Shown here: in pieces, positions 1 through 13,385 of the stretch | Layout of the letters: each line of letters starts with the position of its first letter | Position numbering within the stretch: the first letter of the stretch is position 1 | Assembly: GCA_033557835.1 (NCBI GenBank) | Contig: JAWQRO010000091.1 | Span: 1 to 59,425 of the forward strand | DNA from: Helochares maculicollis | Lineage: Eukaryota > Arthropoda > Insecta > Coleoptera > Hydrophilidae | Direction of reading: 5' to 3' | DNA: 59,425 nt | Made by a program: the position numbers and the translations under genes | Notes under the pieces: generated by a model | Seen by the model: the letters and a program-made list of their open reading frames with translations, nothing else | Database searches by the model: none | Told to the model about the DNA's origin: nothing

Positions 1-319
1 AAAGCTACTAATTATTCCTTAAGAAAATATTTATATATTTCACACGCTTTAAGAGGTTTGAAAATACCGCAAAATATTGAATCAACACTTCCTGTTAATG
101 TTTTTACTTTATAGCTTTGAATTTGAAGGTAGTTACCTTAAATATATATTTTTGTTACTTGATTATGGTTTTATATATTAAAAATTTGCTGTGGAATTTA
201 TTTCATAGTAGAAAAGATTATATTTGCATTTTTATGCTTTTCTACATTCCTGTATTACTTACTATAGGAAGAACATTAAAGAGGTAGTCAATTGTAAACT
301 GTTTCGACATTGATTTTAA

Positions 320-670
320 AGTATCTTTATTTTTGAGGACCCTTGATTCCATTTTGACCATTTTTGGCATGTCATCTGTGTGTGTGTGTGTGTGTGCAAA
401 AATGGAAGGAGTCAGGTCATTTTAGGTGTAGCGATAAAATTTGGCATACGACTGTTATCACAAAATCGTAGATACGTATCAATATTTTAAACTTGTAGGA
501 CTGCCAAAAGTATTTGTTTACCTACACAGTTTTGAAATTCTTTCAAGAAAACTAGTCACGAAAATAGAGCATCATTTTTTGTGCACTTCTTAATTACCAC
601 GAAAAAATATAAGATACATAATTTATCGAAGTTTATAATTTTAAAAATTCTATTTTTAGTTGGTATTGGA
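320..670 (-). repeat. Dispersed repeat, third copy, inverted and diverged
   Basis: Read on the minus strand, this contains AAAACTGTGTAGGTAAAC, CAGTCCTACAAGTTT, AATATTGATAC, then a (CA)n tract and GATGACATGCCAAAAATG. That is the same order of words as in copy 2 at 14040-14330. It is more diverged than copies 1 and 2 are from each other. The 5' part of the family was not recognised here. Confidence 0.5.
377..396. repeat. (TG)10 microsatellite
   Basis: Ten uninterrupted TG units. The tract sits at the position of the (CA)n core in the other two copies of the dispersed repeat, so it came with the element. Confidence 0.5.
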
Positions 671-720
671 ATAAACCAACAACAAGATCTTTACAGAAAT
701 GCTAAAAATATAACTGAAAA

Positions 721-3700
721 TGTAGTTTTACGTACAAATATTCAGGTTTTTAGTAATTAATTTATTCTTTAAAGAATGTTAGAGATTACTTTAAAATTTA
801 ATTTAATTTTTTTAAGTACAAGATATTGCATATTGCCTAAAAGTATATTAAACATTTCACGTCAAAGTATATTATATATGCTTTGACAAAGAATTGAACG
901 TTTTATATTATAAAAAGTATTATATATGTAAATTATGGAAACTTGAATTTTATTTGCATTTTTGCAAGGTAAATAAATTTTAATTATTTAATCCGTAGAT
1001 CCTTATGTTCACGGGGATACTGAGTGAAGATACTCCAGATTTTTTAACTACCTGAATAAAATAATATAAATTTTTATTATGTTTTACGTTCAAAAAGTTA
1101 GCATGCTCCAAAGCAGTTACACAATGTAATAGAATGCAAACTATTGTTTTTAATTTTCTTGCAGCCAACGCACTCAAAGCATTACAGCCATTCTCAGTAG
1201 AGTAGTCTGATTTCAGACCAATTGAGGCTATAAATATAAACATAGCGATTTTCTCTACTCGTGCATAAGTTAGAAGAGCTATAGTACTAACAAGATAAAA
1301 AACAGTCTGATATCTACATTATTACTTCTTTCACACACACGTACTACCTAAAAGCCAGACATTGAGTACCATAACGGTAGCAAATTTTTCCTATTGCAAA
1401 GTCGTTTATTATCCAATCGACATCAAAGCCTTGACAACAAATTTTATATCGGTTATTAAGTCCAATTGCTTCACCGAGAGAAACTCTTAACCTATGGATC
1501 CTGCAGGCCATCCAATAAGTTCAATCACCTAAGAGGCATTGTCTATCCTATTTATGAAGATGCTGGTTGCGAATTTATTGCTTGCTGCGCCGCTGCAACG
1601 CAACGCTTCGCTGTGGTGCACTTCGTTCGTCTGGAAGCGTAAACATCTATAGCTAGAACAGTTGTTCTTCTGATAATCGCCCTTAGTTTATGTAAGCGAA
1701 GATCCTGCCTTCCAGAACAGGAAGTGCGCAATTATTGCCAAGGCCCGACAAATTAATTGATGAGTGAATCATTACAAATCGATCGTAAATTCCACGCAGA
1801 CTCGCGGAAAGACTAAAAGTGAACCGAAGCCATTCGATGCAGATTTACAGCTTGAGGATTTCGAAGCAACCGCAGCACATGCCATAACTGTTATACATTT
1901 CGCTTCTGTATTTATACAGGAGATATTAAAATGGAGATGCAGCTTGTTCTGGTACGGCCATAAAAGAATTTGCAAGTCGAGCACGCGCTCTAGACCAGTA
2001 TAAATGTCCAGGTTGTCTTTGAATATAAAGGAAATGGTAATATCCTGACAAGTTGACACACAAATGGAAGCAGTAAATTTAAAAATTATATTGCTCTTCT
2101 TCGACTTTCTACTGCATAGCTTCAAGATTTCGCGGTTTTATTGATCTTATATTGTTATTTATTAAATTTTTGCGAAATGTTTCGTGGCTGTGAGCCGTGT
2201 TATGGAGAGGTAGGAGCTCATGCGGTTCGTAGAATCCTTGATTTATCCGGGAATGAGCAGGCCAGTGAGAAAGGAACACTTTGGTATCTGAAGAATTGCC
2301 AGTTCTTATTGATATTGGCCGATAAATTTCTTAGCAAAAGTCAATAAAACGCAGATAAGCAAATTCTCATCTCCTTATTGGTTTCAATATATATAAAATC
2401 TCGCTCTATAGAGAACGTATTAGTAAATTTACTCCGAATATAGAGAGGCAACTTGTATATTTAGAATAGTGTGAGAACATAGCTTCAACTCGATCGCGGC
2501 TCGATCTACAAAAGCGAACTTAACATAGCTTCCTTCTAGTAGCTTCCTCTTATTTTCATAGTTCTTCTTGCTGCTTTCGTTTTGCTTTCGTTGAATAAAT
2601 TGAGTCTTTACTTTAGCGTAGCTTTTTCCTTAATAAATTGCCGCATTTTCATTTGGTACCGAAGGAAGGCATCAAGAGCAGTTCCTCATAAACTACATTG
2701 TAACCGATTTCATTGTCCAGTGCTCAAGCAGATATTATAATCGCCACCCATACAGGTACACAATAGACACTCCGTCCAACGCCCACTTCGATACCGTGTG
2801 AATATTCTTAACATCATGACGTTCACACACCTTCCTACTTCTAGCATAAGTCCCGCTCGTAAGTCTATGCACATATTTATGATGTTATTAATGTAGATTC
2901 TACATATGCAAGGGTGTCTTAATGTACTGCCAATTAATGTCATTGAATCTGATTTTTCTGATAGAGGATTACAAAACGTGGAAAGCAATTAATTAACTAG
3001 TTTGCATTTTGCTCTTTCTATTTACACCTTTAGGTGAGGTACTACTTTTGATAAAGAGACTTTAATTAATTCTATTCAGTGTGTGTATTTCTGGAAGATA
3101 ATTATCTTCTGTGCTGCAGCTACCAGAGGAAGAAAAGGCTCAAATGACCTCAATTGCACGTTGCTTTATTGTTTGTGTTAAAAAAGCTAGTGAAGTGTAT
3201 GAAACTGCCGATGCCAAAACATATACTCGTTACATTTCCAAACTCTTTACTATTATACTTGTTATCAATGTTATCAATATTGTTTGCTTTACGATTCTTG
3301 TAATTTATAATAAAATAAATAAATTTTTTGATTTTATTGCTCAAAATCATTTCAATCCACAATAAAACATGAGGTATAAAAGTTTTTCGGTGAACTTTTT
3401 TCTTTGCTTTTTATACTAGCGTTGCATCTTCAGGTGATTACTCTTTAATGTTTTTTTAAGAGTAAAATATTTTGATAAAAATTTTTGAAACATCTAAACA
3501 GACACTTATCAATATCAAGGTGTATTTAGCAACAAAACCGTGAAGTGCATTTATAATTAACTAAACCTACGTCTGTCTACAGCCAAAGCGATCCAAAGTT
3601 AATGTGTTTATAATATTATTGCTATTCAGAGATCAATTATAAATAGCACGATATTACTACAAGATATACGAACGGCAAGCATTGAGACTTGCAATTTCGC

Positions 3701-6239
3701 CTAAAGCTTACAATCATAAATATCGGGTATCTCAAGAGTTTGTCAGTAGAAACACACGAAAATCGTGAATAAGAGTAAAAGCAAAATGATTATTGATTTA
3801 ACTATCTCGGTCAAGGTATTAAAATATGAAATAGCAATGCCCGTAAATCGAGGAATTAAATTTGTTAAGACAAGATTCACAATTAGGTATCTATCGATGC
3901 GGTGCCGATGCCATGCCGATGGAAGAAGAGGGCTTGGGAAACTTACTTGCCATTTTGAAATGCTATAAATTACTATTGGGAAGAGTGCAAGTGCAGATTA
4001 TGACATTTGGATGCAGCTAATTTCTAATGATGGTATTTTTGTTTTTTGCAATTTTGCATGAATGTGAGGTATTCGTTTGTCATTTCCACGGTTCAAATCG
4101 TGATATACTTTAAATGGAAAGCGCAAATTAGAGAGAAGAGGCGAAACATTTCAAGAAATAGGATACTCTAAATGAAAGGTGCAGAACAGATATGCTATAT
4201 TGTCTTGTAGTATTTGATAATTAGTAAATTTGAAATTAAATTTTAAACAAAATATTATGATATAAAAATGTTTCCCTTTGACCTATAACATATTTATTAT
4301 CTCTCTTATTTTACATATTGGTGAATTTATCTTAAAACAATATTTGTCTTTTCTATTCCACATACTCATTGGTTAAACAGCTTAAAGGTTGAAATAAATT
4401 GTATTGGATGTTGAATTGATTTTCAGAACGAATGCTATTAAATGACCTGAATAATGTTGACCCAAAATTATAAAAAACATAAAGTCCAAGACTTTGAGTC
4501 AAACCATTCTATTAGCACTAAGCGTCCTTAAATAACCCTTCCGTTAGACCATATATATAAATAATCATCCACCATATGTCTTCTAGTAATTAACTTTACC
4601 CCGAACACTAGAGAGCTTAGATAGTTGATTAAACTACTCTTAACACCTGTTAAAGTGTTCCTTATTAGTAAATCGTCGTTTTTCTTCGTTACAAATTACA
4701 AGTGATGATCTAGTTCCAGATACCAATAATGGTATTAGTGCAGATATTTATACGTCTTGGTATGTATAATGGCGATAGAGATCTTTTTCAGCCCGTTGCT
4801 CCTCCTTAGCTCTAACACATTAACACTTAAAACAGATACGCACGCATGTTCTGAGAAGGCGCGCGGGGTTATGTTGGACAATTAGTTCCATCTTCCTTCT
4901 AACAAATTGGCCCATTCACTCCAATAACCAGCTGTATTAATACAGAACGGACACATTACTTGGCTGCTCGAGAGCTTGTTCTTCGCTTACATATTGCGTA
5001 CAATGCTGGAATAATAATTGGTAAGTCGAGACAACAACAGTCGCATAAAGTCTACTATGTATCTGTAATTATTGCATGGAATGATGATCTTAGCAAATGT
5101 TCCTCCTAGAATCCTTCAAGTTCGTACGAACTGCATTTTCCGTTACGCGTGACATCTCTGAAATTTTATATGAGAGTACTCCATATGCGATGATATCATA
5201 TTGAAGCGTATTTAAGATCGTGCTTATTTGAACTACAGAAAAACTTGTGTAGTATAAGCATTAAGATAATTAAAACTAAAAATTGCAGTTTTTTGGAGTG
5301 TATATAATTATACAACACTTTTATCTTAAACTAAAAAACATAATTTTACATACAAAATATTTTTTGATTATAGTCTCTTTCATAGTTTCCTTAAAAATTT
5401 GGGCATCTCTATTATACCAAATGCTGCTTCAAAAATTAGTCGATTACGTGTTGTTCCAGCAAAAAATCTCAGGCATCAATTCTGTCCAAAATGTTCCTCT
5501 ACGCCAATTTTATGTCATTCATTCACATGCAAACTGAGGAATCTCATAATTCTTCAACACAAATTTTCTCATGTCTTATTCTAAGGAATGAGTTTTAGGT
5601 ATTTTTATAAAAAAATATATTATTGTTTTCCTTCTTTTTAAATAAATTTTTACTCTACAAAAATTTACAATTTTGGATAAATACGTCATTTTCAAATTTT
5701 ATAATCTATACTAAACCGAGTTGCGCCATTAGCATTTTTATCATGAGTTGCATTTTCCAGATGCTAACTAAAAAGAGAATACCTAACAAACTTTTCATCG
5801 GTTTCATCCATGATTGTTAAGGTGTTTACATAAAATCCAAAATATTTATCCCCTTCTTTATAAATTTAGTTCTTGTAAAATGGCAAAATAAAAGCAGCAA
5901 ACAATATGTTTTGGAATATTCTAGCCAATTGTACAACTACACCTCCACTCCACTATTGCTAATCAAAATAGCTAAACATATCAATATTTACAATACTAAA
6001 TATTTAGATATTTAGACATGTTTATCATAAAAGTAGTTACTCTCTTGCTTGGCCAATTTCTCTTCATAAAATAATAAATAATTTTTATGCAAGGGAAATT
6101 TTATTTTCACAAATAATTTTATCCTTAATTTTTGTTCCTAGCTGTATATTAGAGAAAATGTCTATTATAGTTATAAAAAATCGGATAAATTATAGTGTTT
6201 AGATATATATAGTAAAAATTATAATTTTATAAATTGATG
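721..6239. other. Gene-free AT-rich stretch
   Basis: Short open frames up to 117 codons occur, but none shows a recognisable motif. A CG-rich patch at 1560-2340 includes a near palindrome at 1578-1603. At 3423-3437 the minus strand reads CACCTGAAGATGCAACG, a wording common at the 3' ends of some retroelements. Nothing else stands out. Confidence 0.5.
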
Positions 6240-6850
6240 ACGCACAAAATGAGATCAAAGAAAGCTGAGCACATCACTTCCCTCAGAAGTCTAGAGGTAT
6301 TAAGGTTGCACAATCGTAAAAGCAATAAAACCAAAGATTTTACGATGGTAGAATGGCACACGGAGAGCAAAAACAGTTTTACTGGCATAATTTCCGCCTA
6401 GAGAAGGAAGACCACACTATGTTTTATGAGCGCTTCGACGTTCACCACACACACAATACCAATTTAAATATATCAAGAGCTAAAGAATAGGCGAGGTGTA
6501 GCTGTAAAATGCAACCTTCCACATACCAGAGGTCTCCTCTTGGCGCAGAAGAGAGTTATGCCAAGTAGTTTATGGAGCAAGTGATAGGATGCATCCGTGT
6601 CTTTGCGTCTTCTCCGTGATATGGACCGAAAGCAATCACAATGGTGCGCGAAACAAGCTCCTGTACTGGCGAAGAACTATCAACCAGCACTCCGAAGAAA
6701 CGAAAGTTTTAAGTGACATCACGGACAAAATGCAATACTATCGCCTTTGAGTATGTAGATCTGCCGACTTAAAACACGTATTCAAGACAGTGTAGTGTAA
6801 ATCTCTGCAGAAGCTACACAAGCTTTTCTAAATTTGGAATTGAAATGCCT
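6240..6850. other. GC-richer segment, possibly decayed coding DNA of a mobile element
   Basis: Base composition is clearly less AT-rich than on either side, and both strands give open stretches of 20-45 codons broken by stops. I could not match any stretch to a transposase, reverse transcriptase or host family. It may be an old retroelement fragment; strand and family are undecided. Confidence 0.5.
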
Positions 6851-8587
6851 TCGATAAAATATTTGCCCAGCTAAATGCCTGAAAAACCTAATACAATTAC
6901 GAAATTACACAAAGTGCTCAGAGTATAAAATCGAAGAAAAAAGAATATAGTGTGATTCGTTATTTGTCTAGAAGCTTTGCAAACAAGGCCATAAAGATTT
7001 TATAAGTAGTAAATATAAATAGCAAGAAGTTAATAGTAGAAACGAGTGTCATAAATAAGCAGGGACATTAGCATTAGATTAGATGTATCAGTCAACATTT
7101 TTCTTCTGTACCGTTTTTATTACATACGCAAAGCACAAAACTCGATTTGTGGGAGGTCTATGGCATGCAGTGAACGCAATATTATTCGTGTACAATAGAA
7201 ACTAACGATAAATTATCAGAATCCTCAAACCAATCTATAAATCTAAAGACTGATGTAGTACTTTAGACCACTAGTAAATCCAGAGCAGTCTGCTTTCGTT
7301 TCAGGAAACGCACTATCGCAAATCAAACCAAGGATGGAACCGATACGCGTGCTCCTACAAGGCTGGAAAGGGACCTTACTTTATGCGTATATGTGGATAA
7401 AATAATCTAGATGAACATTACTTATTCGATTGGCCGTAACTTTACAAGGCAATGCGTATTATGTTTCATCCTTGTAGATCTTAAACGCGAGCTTTACCTG
7501 CGTGTGTAACTTGCCTACTTTTTGGTCCTTGAAAACTGCTCAAACTTATCTGATAATTATTTTTACTAAAAATAGTATGACCGCTCAGACAACCATGCTC
7601 ATTGCAAAAATGTCTCAAACGTAAATGAAGTCATGGAAAACTAATTCATCTTTTTCATTAGCAAATGAGAGGTATGTTTGTTGTACATAGGACAGATGAG
7701 CCTCCAGAATGTCCACTGCTAATCATAAAAACTATTGCTTGAAGTATGTATTTCTATTCCATTATTTCTTATATACATATTTTTTAATAGGTGTTTTAAT
7801 GGTTGTTAATTTTTGTTTGCTGTAATAAAAATCGGAAAAAGAAACGGCTTGATAAATAACTAAGTAACTCTGAAGCAATCTAACAGCTACAGAAGAAAGT
7901 GAATTGATTGAAAAATAATATCAATTGTTATAATTCTATTATTTCCGTTCTTACAAGCAAAAGAGTATTTTGAAGAGCCCTTAAGCAATACTCCATACAC
8001 CTTGGTCAGTGTTTAAATCAAGCGATATCACTATAGTTAAAATTGCAAATGTACTGTTTCAATTTCCTTCAATCATTCTAAATTATCTTGTTATATATCT
8101 GCAGTACCTACGTGCATATACTTAAAGGAGCATACGTTGGAAAAATCCCTGGCATGGAGTAAATCGTTTTGAACCTGTTAACGAAACGTGCAGAAACCAA
8201 GGTCCGGACGTGCTCTACTCTACACTCGTGACGAAATAACTGCATACCAGATCAATCATCTGGGTCTAATTGATATTTCCATGCTCTCGCTATTAGTATA
8301 TCATACTACTAATTATGTTAAACAATAGATTTTATGTGACGGGCAAATAAATTTTACAGTAAATTAGACAAGCTGGAAACCATGCGCTGGCAAATGGATC
8401 CAGTTCACATAATAAATTATTTTCAGATATCTACCCATTAAAATTAATATTTATTGGATTATGAGGTTCGCTGTTTTGGTGAAATTGGTTCTTTATTGCA
8501 GCCTTGTTGTAATTCATTTTTGTGCAACATCACCTTTACTCAGTGGTTGGTTCGATAACGAAATTACAAACAAATGCTGGATATACT
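6851..8587. other. Gene-free stretch
   Basis: AT-rich DNA with many stops in all frames. I see no repeat or motif that I can name. Confidence 0.5.
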
Positions 8588-9578
8588 AGGGTTGTCTTTT
8601 AAATTTTGCATATAGAGCTTGAAGAAGACATTAAAGAAATTTTATAAACTTTATTAATTTTTAAAGTATTCTCGCCGATTATTAACACACTTTTACATTC
8701 GTTCGTATCAATTCTAGAATACTTTCTTTCAAAAAATAGAAAAATCTTTGAAACCTAGGCCAGCATTGTATAGGGGATGGTCTAACAATTTATCGTTTAG
8801 TCGCTCTAAAATTACAATTGTCTGGTGAGCTAAGTGAGACTTTGCTTTGTGTTTATGGAGAATGATTCGTCAGGTAGAGATTTTTCGAACCTCAGAGATT
8901 ACTTGCGGCAAACAAACGGTTTCATACCAACTCGCATTAATTGTTTTTGATCTTGTTGAGGAATTATTGCTAAATAACTCTTAAAGCAAATTTTGCGACC
9001 ATCTCTTTGAACTTGTTTCGAGAACAGAGCACTTTTATCGGATTTTCCTCACCTCGGCACACCGAAACTGACAACTGGCATTGTAGTGTTTTTTTGCACC
9101 AATTTACTTTAGTTTGTTTTTGTTCGTCCCTCAAGAGTTACGATATTTTACGAGAAACTCTTGTTTATAAACAATTCTTGCAAGATTTTTTAAATTTCGA
9201 TCTCTGAAACTCAACAAAACCTTCTAATGATATGTTACATGGCCATCTTTCATCATGAGGTTGCGTACATCAAAGTTTTCCGGGATAAATACGGTTTTTG
9301 GTGGACCTGTCTTTGAACCTTTGTTACTGATGTCACCATTGCCGAAAGTTGGAATCCTTGTTAAGCTATTTTTCTTTGAAAATTGTAAGCAATATGCTCT
9401 TGATTTAGTTCTATAATCTAAACAGCTTGTGAACTTCAATAATTCGTTATAGTTCAGAACTATCTGTTTCACAGTGAAACTCTGGATTTAATTTATCCAG
9501 ATGTAGAGATTTTTAATGCTTACATTTTACTAATGGCGCCCTATATGTCTTTGTATGCAAAACATAAAGGAAACAGCT
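8588..9578 (-). mobile_element. Older, heavily decayed mariner relic
   Basis: Reading the minus strand from 9472, an 82-codon frame ends in a mariner-like block: GNGDISNK, then PKTVFIPENFD, VRNLMMKDGHVTYH. Further on, with frame shifts, come INASWYETVCLPQV, then IILHKHKAKSHLAHQTIVIL and DHPLYNAGL. These match the order around the second and third catalytic aspartates of mariner transposases (family forms: LHHDNASSHTA, THPPYSPDLAP). The key aspartates are already replaced here. Candidate 30-bp inverted ends at 8588-8617 and 9549-9578 agree at about 20 of 30 positions. No clear TA duplication remains. The protein blocks support it better than the ends do. Confidence 0.5.
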
Positions 9579-11639
9579 CTCGGGCGATGTCAATTCAAAT
9601 AACCATCAACTGGAATTGTTTCTCTTCTAAAAACTTATTTGTAATAGATACCTTATACTAATTTAAGGAATACTTCTCATCTCCAGTAATACAAAATAGA
9701 ACTTGATGTTGATTACAGTATCTATAATAAATTTTTGTCTTAGTTGAAGTTATTTTATGGCAAAGAATAATGAAAATAGCTTAGGCATAAAACATAAAGA
9801 TAATTTTAAACTAAGAAACATAAATAAACTTCAAGGGTTTTTGTTAATTCACTCATAAACCTATTCTGATGTAAGTCAAATTTGTGCAATACACAATAAA
9901 CAATATGACTTTGCATGGCTAAAATGAAATATTAACTTTATCACAGATGATATTTAATTGGTTGATGTTCAAACATAGTCATTAGTTAATCTCTATCAGT
10001 GACCGGATGGTATTGCAAAGGAAATCCACAGTTCCAAATCCACTCAATAACCTATAAGAATGCATAGCATAAAATTAATACCAACAGGCCAATCAATAGG
10101 TGATTCCCAATCACGCGTCCAAAATAAAAATGACAACAAAGGCGGCGAGCTTCCGCACTATCAATTTGCATTTCTAAGGCAATATTCAAGTAATTCCTTG
10201 CAGCAGAGGAATTGTTGTAGACACTTGGATAATATATCTAATTGGTGATCGCTACCGAGATGTATGTAGGTATGAATGCCCGCGGTAGTCCTGTAATAGA
10301 GTGAGTCCAGGCAAGAATAAGTAGCATATCTCAGAAATGAGATAACCAACACCTGTTTAGATCAAATAGTAGATCTTTAACACCAACAAACAATAGATTT
10401 ACTGCTACCTGAGTTGAGTTGAATCGCCGATTTGCCGTGGGATAACATTTTTCTTCGTTTTGCTTTATGAATGCGCGGCTTAGGTGGAGATTTATGCATT
10501 GTTATGAGGTGCATTATAAGCAAATTGAAGGTAATGATATAAAGCTTATGGCAACGAGTCTTGAACACCTTTGAGATTTCCTGAGTGCATCTTTTATAAG
10601 GGCGCTACTATCTGTGGTGCTACTATCTAAGTAAAACAGCACCGTAATGTCGCCGCTCCTTTTTAGCGAACCAAACAACCATCAGTTGGGTTTCAGGTGA
10701 AGAAGAAACGTAAGACCACCAACATCGAGCAGACAGACATACGCTATGTCCTCTGACCCCGATACCATTACAAATGCTCGGGCATATCTCACTGCGAAGT
10801 AGAGACCGCTTGTCAACTAGCACCACATCCTCAAATTTTACCATTTGTTTCCATCTGTCTCGCCTCGACGCTGCGGCTTTACAGATGATATATTATATCA
10901 CGAAAATTAAAATCCTGATTGAAATAAATGGGCGTAGCATTCTATTTATTGGAAATTGATTGATCCATATTACTAGTCGTTAAGAGTTTTGATTTATACA
11001 AAGAAATTTGTCATGCAACGACCCATTAATATTTGAAGAATAGTATATTCTAGCTTACACAAAATCTGGCTTAATGAATATTTCAAATATAGTTTAGGGA
11101 TGAGACTATGTCATTGAGACACTTTTTGCTATTATAAATTCAATCTAAAATAAATTTCTGCTTTACATCCAACAAGTTTTGCTAACTTAATGAAGCAAAA
11201 AGTTTAAAATATTTGTATAGGTAAGCGATACCCGTTCAATTATATATTTCAAACTTGTTCGAGATTTCTGACAATCTGATGATAGGTCACCCCATGAATC
11301 CAGTCTTCGTTTAAGAAACAGACAGTTTCATAATTATTTTGTCAATTTAAAAAGCTTTTTATTTAATAAATACTTTACATACTGTGTTTTTCAAAAACTT
11401 CTAATTCGCATTTGAAATGATGTTCCTCAAAACCGATGTCAAATAGTTGACAGAATTCTTTGTAAGGAAATTTTAAAAAAACCAAGGTACAAAGACATAA
11501 GCAGGAAAATTTGAGGTGACATTTGTCTAGAGTCATAGACAGAAGAGGCCACCCACCTTTAAGAAAATTCTTGGCTGCTACCAGACGAGAGCAATACGTA
11601 ACAAAAATTATTCATATTATCTAACAATGACCGCAATAA
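9579..11639. other. Gene-free stretch with one weak transposase-like frame
   Basis: The minus strand at 10623-10870 reads RWKQMVKFEDVV and later PETQLMVVW and RRHYGAVLL. This has a loose likeness in spacing to the central part of Tc1-type transposases, but no catalytic residue can be fixed. The remainder shows nothing recognisable. Confidence 0.5.
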
Positions 11640-12150
11640 ATATCAAAAGTCTTCTCCAGTAAGGTGTTTAGCAATGGTATCAACCCGGAGAGCTGTCCAA
11701 ACAAGTTTCGTCTTATATGGAATCTGCACCATGTAAGCAAGATAAATGTTCCAAATTATTTTTCGGAATACACACCTTTCCCTGGTATAATTCAATTCCG
11801 AATTTTTCTTATTCTTATTCGAGATGAGCGGTCCCCAATATATCATACGGAATAAACAGATCTACTCGTACGTAATAACAGGTTTTGCGGAATACAACGC
11901 CCGGTATTCTCACAACGCAACGTCCGAGGTGTGAATGCAAACGATTTTCGTTGTAATTTATTTTGTAATGTGGTGTACGTACATTGAAATTATCCCAATG
12001 CGTAGCGGTACTTCGCAAAATTGGATGCGGTGAATCAGTTTTGAATCGCGAATGAATCAGATAGGAACACATATTGACCCCTGCGGGACACATTTCTTAT
12101 GGACAGAATGTTTAGGGAACTGTAAATCACTAGTTTTTTTGTTTATTAAG
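11640..12150 (+). mobile_element. Ty3/gypsy-like reverse transcriptase relic
   Basis: One plus-strand frame, interrupted by several stops, reads in order RNVRGVNAND (from 11916), NYPNA, RYFAKLDAVNQF (from about 12006), then residues matching E-S-x-R, T-F and ITS. In Ty3/gypsy reverse transcriptases the corresponding run is a D-x-R-x-(L/V)-N block, about 30 residues, then (Y/F)-(F/S)-KLDA with N-x-F, followed by ES, TTF and the RMPFG-ITSAPE region. Spacing and order agree, but there are at least four stops and no RNase H or integrase nearby. The segment is rich in CG for this window. The left boundary is uncertain. Confidence 0.5.
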
Positions 12151-12486
12151 CAATATTTGTTTAGTATTAACATCATTTTACGCAGTTTTATTATTAAAAA
12201 ACCGTACATCGGTGTAGACATAATACACTACATACTAAAAACTAGTATGATCAGTATAAACACATTTACATGAGTATACGAATATTATCAGATTATTGTA
12301 TTACAAAAGCTGCCTACACTCTAATGCATATTTTAAGGTAATATTAAATGATTTCATTTTAAATATTAATGTAAGAATTGTGAATTTGTGCTTTTTTGAT
12401 GAGCTAACATTATTTAAAATAGCAGATGCGCAATATTTTTCTTATTTCTTTATTCCATAAGATGCTGTATATGACAATTTTACTAC

Positions 12487-13150
12487 TAAAAATCTGGAGT
12501 GTCTCCACTCAACATTCCCGTAAAAATATTTGTACGACATAAAAGTACCTGCGATTAATAATCATAAAACTACAAACGCTTCCATGCGCTTCAAAACTAA
12601 AAACAAAAGTTTTAATATTTATAATTAACATTAACTTCAATGCTTATATTCAACATATTAATATATTTTTATCAAGGAATATTTTTTATATTTCTTTATG
12701 TAATGTACAAAACTTTGTGTTTAAATATGTATATATATACTTAACAAGTTTGCAATATGGAACGCTTGTGAATACCCTTTGCGAAGGCTTGAAATTTAAA
12801 ATGTAAATTCATAACTGAAAGAAGCTTCCTATTTTAAAATTTAAATTCATAACTAAACAATGAAATTTATGATGGTAAAATCCTACTTCCGGTTTTCAAA
12901 TTTACACGTAACTATTTGTACTTTACTTGAACAAATTTCAAAACTATGTACGTAATCGGGTATTTCCGGTGGTCCTACATGCCTCAAAAGTTTTTACGAT
13001 AATGGCCGTATGCGAAATTGCATCGCTATAGCTTAAACAGTCTGACCGCTATCGTGTTTACACATACACACACACAGATAACATGCCAAGAACTCAAAAT
13101 GTGGAGATCCGTCGAATTCTCGAGATCTTTTCATGATCCCAATACCTTCC
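12487..13150 (+). repeat. Dispersed repeat, copy 1
   Basis: Begins AATCTGGAGTGTCTCCACTC and aligns along several hundred bases with the copy at 13386. Shared words include CAACATTCCCGT, TACGACATAAAAGTACCTG, ATACCCTTT and CCTACTTCCGGTTTT. The 3' part has GGTGGTCCTACATG, an imperfect (CA)n tract, AACATGCCAA and GTGGAGATCCGTCG. No coding frame is seen, so it is a non-autonomous element or the tail of a larger one. Confidence 0.5.
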
Positions 13151-13385
13151 CTTTACTAAACTTCGTATAGTACATTGAAATGTAAAAATTTAGCACTTTC
13201 AACACTTCAGTCACATCAACATTTAAGAATTTTCAATTTTAAATATTATGAAATTATGTCTTATATTTACTGGAAGTATTTGAATATATTTAACCTGCTA
13301 TATGCAGATAAAGTCATACATAATTACAAAATAGCTTTGCAGTCAACTAAATTTTTATTTTATTTTTGCGACAAGCTCTCTTGAA

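Noticed and set aside
1772..2125. 117-codon minus-strand frame overlapping a 79-codon plus-strand frame
   Set aside because: Both strands are open in the same place, neither matches a family, and the length is within chance for this much sequence.
4081..4105. CACGGTTCAAATCGTG as a tRNA T-arm
   Set aside because: It is a four-pair hairpin with a B-box-like loop, but no A box, acceptor stem or anticodon arm lies upstream.
10623..10870. Tc1-like transposase fragment on the minus strand
   Set aside because: Spacing of a few residues is suggestive, but no catalytic aspartate or terminal repeat can be placed, so it is not listed as an element.
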